The position numbers and the translations under genes are program-made. Source: Catenovulum sediminis (GTDB lineage Bacteria; Pseudomonadota; Gammaproteobacteria; Enterobacterales; Alteromonadaceae). From it: a stretch of 64,000 nucleotides of DNA. Location of the stretch: assembly GCF_040270295.1 (NCBI RefSeq), contig NZ_JBELOE010000060.1; one strand, written 5' to 3'. The notes beneath the pieces were generated by a model. The model was not told where the DNA came from and did not search any database. It saw only the letters and a list, made by a program, of their open reading frames with translations. Shown here piece by piece: positions 17,888 through 25,534 of this stretch (position 1 is the stretch's first letter; every line of letters starts with the position of its first letter).

Positions 17888-20800
17888 ATGACAAAGCATA
17901 ATAATTTAAGAAAACATTTAATTGCGACCAGTGTCATATCCGCATTGGGATTCAGCTCAGCCCCTGCCTTCAGTGCAGAAAATGACGGTGCTCAACAAGA
18001 AGAGCAAGAAGTGATTGTTGTTCGTGGTATTAGAGGTTCGCTTGTTGCGTCGATGGCAAATAAAAGATTTGCCAACTCGGTCGTTGATACAATCACAGCG
18101 ACGGATATTGGTAAATTACCGGATGCAACAATAGCCGACTCATTGCAACGTATAACAGGTGTGCAAATCAGCCGTTCAGGCGGTGAAGGTTCAAGCGCCA
18201 ACATACGCGGCGTTGCACAAGTTATGACGACATTAAATGGCGAGCAAATGCTTTCCGCTGGCTCAGTAACAACAGTGCAGCCAAACTTTGCGGATATCCC
18301 ATCTACCATGGTTTCTGGAATTGATGTGATTAAATCATCAGAAGCCAAAACTCTCACAGGTGGTATTTCAGGTACAATTGACCTAAAAACCAACCGTCCG
18401 TTTAAATTAGATGAAGGTTATACTGTTTTAGGTAAAGTTGAAGCTACTCAAGGCTCAATGGGTAAAGAAACGGATAAAACCTTTTCTGCATTCGCGGGCT
18501 ACAACCTAGACAACAAAATAGGTGCAACACTTAACCTTTCATATGCCGATGTCTATTTAGCTGACTACTTAGTCGGCTCTGCAGGCGGTGATTGGGGCGC
18601 GAATGCCAGCGAAACTAGCGGTTTTGTTGAAAGTAATATTGATGCAACAGGCGATGGTGATACAAACGATGTATTTTACGCGTTTCAGGGGCATCAAGCA
18701 GCAAACCGCTTTATTGACCGTGAAAGAATGGGCGCTAACGCTTCATTTCAGTATCAATTGACAGACGCACTGCAGCTTACCGCAGATGTATTTTATACCG
18801 AAATGGATGAGCACCAATATACCGCAGGCTTTATCGCCAGTAACTCTTGGCAGAGTGTTTGGGGCTGGTTTACCCCTACGATGGAAGATGGCATCTTAAC
18901 CGGCGCAACCCCTCATGAAAAAATCATTGAAGGTGAAGTAGTTGACGGTAATTATTACTCTTTTCAAAGCGGTGAGTTGCAAGCACGCCGAACCATGGTG
19001 CACTCTGAAACAGACTGGATCAAAAAAGAAGCTTTAAATACCAACCTAGAGCTCAGCTATGAGGGCGATAGTTTTACCGCGAATTTACGCTGGGCACATG
19101 GTGAAGCATCCAACAACAACCAGTTAAGTGTCGTTGATGCTTATATTAACGATGGTTGCCAGGCTGGGGCGACATATAAATCAGCTGAATACTTAGCGAC
19201 ACCTGAAGATCAGCGAACGTGTGCACAATCACCTGTAAACCCTTGGGGTTATAAAGGCGAGCTTGCGACATTACCGGATGGTACGCCGGTAGAAGGCAGT
19301 TTTACCCAGATCCCAATTGGTATTTCATATACAGCCGACAACCAACACTGGGATTTACCTATGATGCCAACCGCTGATGGCACGGGCGAGGAACGTTTAG
19401 GGAGCAATATTAATCGTTATAGTGTGACTTCAAGTAACTTAACCGGAACGAACAGCAATGCAACCTTAGATGTGCTGCGCTTAGACACAAAATGGTTTAT
19501 AGATGGTAACTTTGTTCAGTCTATCGATACGGGTGTACGTTATGGTATTCGTGAAATTGAAAAAACCGGCTGGATTGGCGGTGTCGCAAAAACCAACCAA
19601 TATGGAGACGCGTTTCTAGCACGCTGGAAAGATTCAGCAAGCCAAGCGCCAACAACTTTAGAGTCGTATATTCCGTTAATCTCGTTTACTGATCCATTAA
19701 TGGATGGAAAGATCACACAAATTAGTGATTTTCAGGGTTCGTCCGGTCTAGATGGCTTATACTTTGTTGATCCAAAAGCAATGGATAATCCACTTGAATA
19801 CCACAATGCCGTTTATGGTACGAATATTCAAGCACCGGATGCAGCCAATACGTACGATCTTGAAGAAACAACGTCAACTTTTTACGTGCAAGCAAATATC
19901 GACGGCGAATTGTCTGGTGGAACTATCGATATTCCATTTAGTGGTAACATTGGCTTCCGTTATATCCGAACCGAATTTGATATCAATCAATCTGAAACCG
20001 GTTCAGATAATATTGCAACCTTCAACGGCCAGGATTATATTATGGCTGGCTCTTTAGGTATGCTGGCAACACCGGCAGGTAAACTGAATACGCCGCGCAG
20101 TTACAACGATTTATTACCCGCAATCAATATATCGTTTGATTTAGATAGCGATGAAAAACTGCGTTTCGCTTATAATAAAACCATGACGACACACAATACA
20201 GATCAACTCGCAGGCGGTATTACGGTTAACCGAATTATCGGCTGTAATATACAACAAGACGATGGTTCTTCTGTATTTTGTGCAACCAGTGCGAGTCAAA
20301 AAGGTAACCCGTATTTAGACCCATGGCGCTCATCCAACATCGACCTATCTTATGAATGGTATTTCAGTGAAACGGGTATGTTTAATATTGGCGCGTTTTA
20401 CATGGATATTGAATCTTTTATCGTTCAATCAGAAGTTGAACTACCGATTCCGGATACAGATGGTGTAGTGCGCGGTTATGTACCCGAAAACCCTCCAAGA
20501 TTTAAAGGCACAGTGACGACGACAACCCCGGCAAACAGCCCGGATGGTGGAACCATTCGTGGTTTAGAAGTAGGTTACCAGCAAGGGTTTGACTTTTTAC
20601 CGGGTAAATTAAGTGGTTTAGGTTTAACCGCCAACTACACTTGGTCTCCGAGCACCAGTGGTAGTGTTGATTATTATGGTAAAGACACGCCAATGAGTGA
20701 CAACTCAGAGCACCAAGCCAACTTGGCAGTGTGGTATGAAAAAGACGGTTTGCAAGCGCGAATTGCCTCTAATTACCGAAGCAAGAAGTTTATTTCAATT

Positions 20801-21022
20801 CGGAATGTAAATAACGAATATCAGTTCGCTAAGTTCCAAGAACCGACACTTTATGTGGATGCTTCTGTCAGTTACGACTTTAATGAGCAAATCACCCTTT
20901 CGTTGCAAGGCACAAATTTAACGGAAGAAAGCCAAGCACAATACTTCCAGTGGGAAGACATGGTTGATAAACGTTACTACAACGAAAGACGCTTAACGCT
21001 TGGCTTACAAGTTCGCTTGTAA
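17888..21022 (+). CDS. TonB-dependent receptor, probably manno-oligosaccharide uptake
   Basis: The 1044-residue protein has a signal peptide (about 1-29, PAFSA), a TonB box region (EEQEVIVVRGIRGSL), a plug domain (IADSLQRITGVQISRSGGEG, TLNGEQML, GISGTIDLKTNRPF) and a long beta-barrel ending LTLGLQVRL. It has the pattern of the Caulobacter/Xanthomonas/Alteromonas carbohydrate receptors (TIGR01782-like). It would carry mannan fragments released by GH26 across the outer membrane using TonB-ExbBD energy. It follows the GH26 gene closely and is closed by a terminator. No SusD-type partner is present, as expected for Proteobacteria. Confidence 0.93.
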   Translation: MTKHNNLRKHLIATSVISALGFSSAPAFSAENDGAQQEEQEVIVVRGIRGSLVASMANKRFANSVVDTITATDIGKLPDATIADSLQRITGVQISRSGGEGSSANIRGVAQVMTTLNGEQMLSAGSVTTVQPNFADIPSTMVSGIDVIKSSEAKTLTGGISGTIDLKTNRPFKLDEGYTVLGKVEATQGSMGKETDKTFSAFAGYNLDNKIGATLNLSYADVYLADYLVGSAGGDWGANASETSGFVESNIDATGDGDTNDVFYAFQGHQAANRFIDRERMGANASFQYQLTDALQLTADVFYTEMDEHQYTAGFIASNSWQSVWGWFTPTMEDGILTGATPHEKIIEGEVVDGNYYSFQSGELQARRTMVHSETDWIKKEALNTNLELSYEGDSFTANLRWAHGEASNNNQLSVVDAYINDGCQAGATYKSAEYLATPEDQRTCAQSPVNPWGYKGELATLPDGTPVEGSFTQIPIGISYTADNQHWDLPMMPTADGTGEERLGSNINRYSVTSSNLTGTNSNATLDVLRLDTKWFIDGNFVQSIDTGVRYGIREIEKTGWIGGVAKTNQYGDAFLARWKDSASQAPTTLESYIPLISFTDPLMDGKITQISDFQGSSGLDGLYFVDPKAMDNPLEYHNAVYGTNIQAPDAANTYDLEETTSTFYVQANIDGELSGGTIDIPFSGNIGFRYIRTEFDINQSETGSDNIATFNGQDYIMAGSLGMLATPAGKLNTPRSYNDLLPAINISFDLDSDEKLRFAYNKTMTTHNTDQLAGGITVNRIIGCNIQQDDGSSVFCATSASQKGNPYLDPWRSSNIDLSYEWYFSETGMFNIGAFYMDIESFIVQSEVELPIPDTDGVVRGYVPENPPRFKGTVTTTTPANSPDGGTIRGLEVGYQQGFDFLPGKLSGLGLTANYTWSPSTSGSVDYYGKDTPMSDNSEHQANLAVWYEKDGLQARIASNYRSKKFISIRNVNNEYQFAKFQEPTLYVDASVSYDFNEQITLSLQGTNLTEESQAQYFQWEDMVDKRYYNERRLTLGLQVRL

Positions 21023-21056
21023 GCTTTAAACAGCAACATCTTGTGTTGTGCCCATT

Positions 21057-21085
21057 CGCCTCACTTTTTAGTGGGGCGTTTTTTT
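21057..21085 (+). terminator. Terminator after the TonB receptor
   Basis: An 8-bp stem CGCCTCAC/GTGGGGCG (one T-G pair) with a 6-base loop is followed by seven T residues. It separates the GH26-receptor unit from the isomerase gene starting at 21108. Confidence 0.85.
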
Positions 21086-21107
21086 AGCCATCATTTAGGC
21101 GAATCAC

Positions 21108-22109
21108 ATGATAAACCGCAGAACGCTTTTAAAATATTTATCGACGACACCGCTCATAGCATCCGGTTTAAATATCAACGCAAAAACAACTGAACACACC
21201 AGTTTGCCTATCAGCACAAATAAAATATCTTTGTCACAATGGTCGTTTCATAGAGCGATATTAGGCAACAGTAAAAATAACTATGCCGAATTTATCAAAA
21301 CATTACACAGCGAGCCTGACGAGGTATTACAAGGTTCACTTGATCCAAGAGATATTTGTCGCACAGCTCGGATATTAGGTGTATCTCACATCGATTTAGT
21401 CAATGTATTATTCTTTGGCCATGCACAAGATAAAAATTGGTTAAAAGAATTTAAAAATAGAGCGCGCGATCATCAGGTTCATTTTCAACTACTGATGTGT
21501 GACGAAACAGGGCAATTGGGCGCGACCTCAAAAACGGTTAGAAATAAATCAATTGAACAGCATTTACCATGGTTGGAAGCGGCCGCTTATTTGGGCTGTA
21601 AGCAATTAAGAGTCAATGCATATGGTGAAGGCAGTTATCTACAACAACTTGATCAGTGTGCGGATTCGTTATCGCAACTTGCGGATGCGGCCCAACAGCA
21701 CAACCTTGAACTATTGGTAGAAAACCACGGATTTGCGTCAAACAACGGAGCGTGGTTAGCCATGCTAATAGAACACACCAAGCACTCAAATTTAGGTGTT
21801 TTTACGGATTTGGATAATTTTTTTATGGGTGGCTGGGGACTGAATCCACCTCGTTTATACGACAGAATTCAAGGTCTATATGACTTAGCACCCTACACCC
21901 GTGGGGTCAGTGCGAAAACACATGATTTTGACTTGTCAGGAAACGAAACAACGATTGATTATCAACAATGTTTTTCGATTTTTGAAACGCACGGTTTTAA
22001 CGGTTTTTATAGTGCTGAATTTGAAGGAGATAGAATGTCGGAAACACAAGGCTCAGAAGCAACGCTTGCGCTGATTAAAAAAACGCTCAGCGCAGCTAGG
22101 GCGTATTGA
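21108..22109 (+). CDS. Sugar phosphate isomerase/epimerase-like protein (xylose isomerase-like TIM barrel), exported
   Basis: The 333-residue protein starts with a twin-arginine-like signal (NRRTLLKYLSTTPLIASG) and continues with an AP-endonuclease-2/xylose isomerase-like barrel: LSQWSFHRAI, ISHIDLV-like strand near residue 96, LLVENHGF, GVFTDLDNF, SAKTHDF, FYSAEFEGD. The Glu and Asp residues at strand ends fit a divalent-metal site. The reaction is unknown; family members isomerise or epimerise sugars or oxidised sugars. It lies just downstream of the receptor unit, beyond a terminator. A 38-bp piece of its 3' end recurs at 28589-28626, at the far side of the inserted segment. Confidence 0.75.
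   Translation: MINRRTLLKYLSTTPLIASGLNINAKTTEHTSLPISTNKISLSQWSFHRAILGNSKNNYAEFIKTLHSEPDEVLQGSLDPRDICRTARILGVSHIDLVNVLFFGHAQDKNWLKEFKNRARDHQVHFQLLMCDETGQLGATSKTVRNKSIEQHLPWLEAAAYLGCKQLRVNAYGEGSYLQQLDQCADSLSQLADAAQQHNLELLVENHGFASNNGAWLAMLIEHTKHSNLGVFTDLDNFFMGGWGLNPPRLYDRIQGLYDLAPYTRGVSAKTHDFDLSGNETTIDYQQCFSIFETHGFNGFYSAEFEGDRMSETQGSEATLALIKKTLSAARAY
22029..22066. repeat. Direct repeat A, left copy (3' end of isomerase gene)
   Basis: These 38 bases recur at 28589-28626 with two mismatches. The left copy is part of the intact gene; the right copy is an isolated fragment. Confidence 0.9.
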
Positions 22110-22219
22110 TCTTTGCTGTATACATTTTGTTCTAACTAAACACTTTTTAATCGCGGCGCTGATTTGTAGGCCTAGTGGTAGTAAGCTAAGTCAAAAATCA
22201 GCAACAAAGCGTAAAAGCG

Positions 22220-22304
22220 CGCTCTAAATTTTACGAATTTCGCAGTAAAAATTTTTGCAGCTGCGCGCGCCATTCTTCGGATAAGCCTTCAACCGCTACC
22301 GCTT
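22220..22304. repeat. Direct repeat B, left copy (fragment of MOSC gene 3' end)
   Basis: These 85 bases recur at 28623-28707 with two mismatches. The right copy is inside the intact MOSC gene; this left copy is a detached 3' fragment that stops exactly where the IS110 remnant begins. Confidence 0.9.
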
Positions 22305-22998
22305 CCTAAGAAACACATTCTTCTTCCACTTGCAGGGTCGGGTCATACCCATCTTGTCGGCTTGTCGCCTAAGATTTTTAAGTACTCTCTCATTATAACG
22401 TTCTTCGTTAAGCGGCGCCAAACGGCGACATACTTTGTTCCGTATTTCATTGCGTTGTAAAACAGAATAGCTATTTACCTAGCTGTGGCCGGTACCGCCT
22501 TTGCTTTTCTGTCGGACATCGAACTTCAGCTCATAAGGTTGCTTTGTTCTGTATTTTACCTTTGGTAATGGAAGTTCGAGGTCGCGCGAATCTGAGCATA
22601 GACTGTCTAGTACAGATTCTATTTGTAAATCACATTCGATTACTTGCACCTGATATGCATCATACATGATCACAGCTTGCTTTAAGTAATCTACATGCAT
22701 GAAGGTGTAGGATCAATTGTGCATCCCCCACATCTGTTTTCTTTCTAGGAACTGCACGAATATCACGGGCATTGGAAAGGACAACATCAAACCCGTGATC
22801 TTACAGTACTTCATATACTGGAACCCAATACACACCAGTTGATTCCATGCCAACTGTTGTGATCCCACAGTCAGATAACCAAAGTGCCATTGAGTGAATA
22901 TCACCAGTAAAGGCTTTAAACGTTCTCACTGGTTCGGCACATCTATACTGGTGGAACTGCGACCACATGAAAATTACCACCAATATCAATCAACTCAG
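22305..22998 (-). pseudogene. Decayed IS110-family transposase
   Basis: Read on the minus strand, several frames together resemble an IS110 transposase (DEDD/RuvC-like). Near 22998-22950 is ELIDIGGNFHVVAVPP, then a stop and frame change, then EPVRTFKAFTGDIHSMALWL and TVGMESTGVYWVPVYEVL, a TAA at about 22800, and in the same frame DHGFDVVLSNARDIRAVPRK, KTDVGDAQLILHLHA. After a missing stretch comes YDAYQVQVIECDLQIESVL (near 22650) and finally ERYNERVLKNLRRQADKMG (near 22400), the usual C-terminal end. It is about 690 bp instead of 1 kb or more, with stops, a frameshift and internal deletions, so it is not active. Confidence 0.85.
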
Positions 22999-23089
22999 TA
23001 GACAATGCCGGATGGGAACTCGGATTAATCATTTTCCTGAACGGGGTCTATGCTACCAACATTGGGTCCGCAGTTACCGAGCTCGGAAA

Positions 23090-24970
23090 CTAGAGTTTTG
23101 TAACGCGGATGCCCTTAATCAAAACCTTTTGTGTTCCCCTATTTTTTGTTAAATCATCGACAGATATTTTGATTTCACCTTGTTGAGTTGGCACGTAAAA
23201 CGCTCCAAGAGAAACATAATTCCAAGTTAGATCCGGCGCTTCACCTGTGTAATATAACCGGTTACCATGATCTATTTCTGGGGTAAACTTAGCTAAAGAA
23301 ACATTAAGTTGCTTCTGCAGCGAAACAAAAGTTAAATCCAAACCAAGATTACTACTACCTTCAGGACTAGCGTATTTAAGATCTATCTGATATTTTCCTG
23401 AACTCACGGCTTTGACAGGCCACTTTAGTTCAGCGTTAATAACGTCACCCGAAACTTCGATCCAATCATGTGCCCACCCAGCTTTATGAGCATAATCAAT
23501 GCCTTGACCTTGGATAGCTGCTTCGTGGGCAGCCATGACAACTTCCTCATGCCCTGAATGTCCGATTTCTATAGGTAGCGTCTTAATTGGTTTAGCTGTA
23601 ATGTCTTCATAAAACTCAAAGTATTGATGTTTTAGTTTTGATAATACTTCGGGATATTTCTCACTCAACTCATTCTCTTGTAATTCGTCGTTACGCATAT
23701 CATATAAATGCCAATCACCATTTCGCTCAAAAGTCGCTAACCAATTTTGTGTTCTGACTGAGCCTGGATTAGGTAGTACTGCCTTTTGTTGCTCACGTTG
23801 TGTATTGCGGAAGTGATGCAAAAATAAAGTTCTATCGGGCCAGATTTCATCTGCATTTTCGTCTAGCCATAGTTTGGAAATATCCGCTCCATCAATAACT
23901 CTATCTTGCGGCATTTCTCCGCCGATTAGCGACATTAAACTAGGGGCAATATCCAAATGTTGAGCGATTGTATTAATTTTTCGTCCACCATAAATTTTGC
24001 CAGGCCATTGAACAAATAGCGGAGACCGAACGCCCCCTTCGTCGAGTTGTCCTTTAGAACCTTTTAGACCGCCATTAAAACGGGCTTGTTTGTTTGGAAA
24101 TGCAGGTCCATTATCAGACATAAACAGCACTATCGTATCATCTTGAATACCTAAGCCAATCAATGTATCCAACACCCTACCTACGTTGTCATCAACATTT
24201 TCCATCATCCCATATACAGAGGCATCTAAATCAGATAAACCTTTGTTTTTGTATTTATCGAAGTATTTTTTTGGCAGTTCAAATGGGCTGTGAGGTGTAT
24301 TAAACGGTACGTACGCAAAGAAAGGCTTCCCATTTTTATCAGCTTGTTTTATAAAATCAATGGCAGCATCTGTGGTCACATCGGCGATATAACCTTTAGT
24401 CTGAAAGGGTTTGCCATTTTTCATTAGCTCTGCATCAAAGTACAAAGTTTGGTGCCCATCTATAATACCTAAGTATTCGTCAAACCCCTGCCCCAAAGGG
24501 TCATGAGGATATTGAGCACCATTGTGCCACTTACCAAACAAACCGGTTACATAACTTTCCTGTTTAAACATTTCGGCTAAGGTAATTTCTTCGCTCCTCA
24601 TTTTCTCGCCACCTCGCGTTACACTAAAGACTCCCGTACGCAGTGAATGGCGTCCCGTCAATACAGCAGCTCGAGTCGGTGAACATACTGGGTTTACATA
24701 GAAGCGATTTAAACTTATTCCGCTTTTGGCTATGCTGTCTATTCGAGGTGTATCCAATATAGTGTTTCCATTAAAGCTCAGGTCCCCCCACCCTTGGTCA
24801 TCAGTTAAAAACAACACAACATTTGGCTTAGTCTGTTCAGTTGCAAAATTAACATCTTTACTAAGCTCATTTAAACTATTAGCTTGTTGGCAAGCCGCTA
24901 GACTAACCATTGCACTAAAGGTAACTAAACTTATGGAAAACCACCGCTTTAGCTTAAATTTATTCAACAT
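23090..24970 (-). CDS. Sulfatase (arylsulfatase family S1), lipoprotein
   Basis: The 626-residue protein has a lipoprotein signal with lipobox LAAC (Cys27), the metal-site start FLTDDQGWGDLSFNG, and the sulfatase signature C96-S-P-T-R-A-A, where the Cys is converted to formylglycine. GKWHNG and DNGPAFPNK follow, with the usual WPDRTLF-type C-terminal subdomain. Residues about 495-626 form an extra beta-rich C-terminal domain. It would remove sulfate esters from a polysaccharide in the periplasm or at the cell surface. No formylglycine-generating enzyme is in the window. It lies in the inserted segment, downstream of the broken TonB receptor. The substrate is unknown; plant-type mannan is not sulfated, so a marine polysaccharide is likely. 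Confidence 0.92.
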   Translation of the reverse strand: MLNKFKLKRWFSISLVTFSAMVSLAACQQANSLNELSKDVNFATEQTKPNVVLFLTDDQGWGDLSFNGNTILDTPRIDSIAKSGISLNRFYVNPVCSPTRAAVLTGRHSLRTGVFSVTRGGEKMRSEEITLAEMFKQESYVTGLFGKWHNGAQYPHDPLGQGFDEYLGIIDGHQTLYFDAELMKNGKPFQTKGYIADVTTDAAIDFIKQADKNGKPFFAYVPFNTPHSPFELPKKYFDKYKNKGLSDLDASVYGMMENVDDNVGRVLDTLIGLGIQDDTIVLFMSDNGPAFPNKQARFNGGLKGSKGQLDEGGVRSPLFVQWPGKIYGGRKINTIAQHLDIAPSLMSLIGGEMPQDRVIDGADISKLWLDENADEIWPDRTLFLHHFRNTQREQQKAVLPNPGSVRTQNWLATFERNGDWHLYDMRNDELQENELSEKYPEVLSKLKHQYFEFYEDITAKPIKTLPIEIGHSGHEEVVMAAHEAAIQGQGIDYAHKAGWAHDWIEVSGDVINAELKWPVKAVSSGKYQIDLKYASPEGSSNLGLDLTFVSLQKQLNVSLAKFTPEIDHGNRLYYTGEAPDLTWNYVSLGAFYVPTQQGEIKISVDDLTKNRGTQKVLIKGIRVTKL

Positions 24971-25002
24971 AAATATTTTCTCTCTATTAAGTTAATCTAA
25001 AA

Positions 25003-25380
25003 TTACATAGCAACTGTGTTATCAAATAACGAAGGGCTAAATTTTATTCGTTCTGGCACTAGCAAAGTGTGCTTAACATCTCTAAGACTTGAGTCAAATG
25101 GGTTATCCACTAACGTTAAAGATAAAGTTTGCATGCCATCTTTGATATAAATATTACCGAAATGCTCAAAATCCACACCAGCTTTAAGCATCAAAAATTT
25201 TACATCATTATCACACCGAATTAATATTACTGGGTATTTGCCTGTTTTGGCAACTTCTAAGCTTAATTTTACGCTCGTCCCTATGTTTTTAAGTTCAGCT
25301 AAATCATCTCCAACACCACTTAAATTACCAATCATTTCTGACGGTGCATATGCGTTAACGATAGAAATTTTGTCTTAAAA
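25003..25380 (-). pseudogene. C-terminal remnant of an unrecognised exported protein
   Basis: An open frame (ATG at 25335, 110 residues; frame open back to a TAA near 25380, adding DKISIVNAYAPSE) encodes a beta-rich stretch including LSLEVAKTGKYPVILIRCDN and IYIKDGMQTLSLTLVDNPF. It has no start region or signal peptide and looks like the tail of a larger protein. It lies between an intact sulfatase gene and a sulfatase remnant in another frame, so it may be the C-terminal domain of that broken sulfatase. I do not recognise the family, and a distinct gene fragment is equally possible. Confidence 0.5.
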
Positions 25381-25495
25381 TACTAAGTGTACCGGCGGCT
25401 TGAAGTTGGCGTTTCATCTTATCGGCAATCTATGGATAATGATCAATGATATTTTTTGTTTCATTGGGATCTTGTTTTACATCAACCAATACATA
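25355..25495 (-). pseudogene. Sulfatase C-terminal remnant
   Basis: Read on the minus strand from 25495, the sequence gives YVLVDVKQDPNETKNIIDHY, P, a TAG stop, then IADKMKRQLQAAGTL. This matches the common sulfatase C-terminal pattern (L..DP.ET.N....P.I...M...L). The stop replaces the Glu usually found in 'PEIA', a one-base change from GAG. Nothing of the catalytic domain remains upstream, where the TonB receptor gene ends 40 bp away. It is a fragment of a second sulfatase gene. Confidence 0.7.
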
Positions 25496-25507
25496 TTTTG
25501 CTTACGT

Positions 25508-25527
25508 GGAGGCGCAAATGCACCTCC
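25508..25527 (-). terminator. Stem-loop after the interrupted TonB receptor gene
   Basis: GGAGGCGC/GCACCTCC (one wobble pair on the transcript) with loop AAAT lies 8 bp beyond the receptor stop. The U-tract is poor, so termination may be partial. Confidence 0.45.
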
Positions 25528-25534
25528 CATTGCT

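Noticed and set aside
17888..21022. A SusC/SusD-type uptake pair
   Set aside because: There is no SusD-like lipoprotein next to either receptor; these are proteobacterial-type TonB receptors.
22479..22989. Three separate short genes on the minus strand
   Set aside because: Joined across frames they read as one decayed IS110 transposase.
23253..23266. TATAACCGGTTACC inside the sulfatase C-terminal region
   Set aside because: It lies in coding sequence (GNRLYY) near the gene end with no downstream gene to control.
24538..24551. Operator-like ACAAACCGGTTACA inside the sulfatase gene
   Set aside because: It encodes the YVTGLFG stretch of the protein, is far from any start and matches only in one half; chance is the simpler reading.
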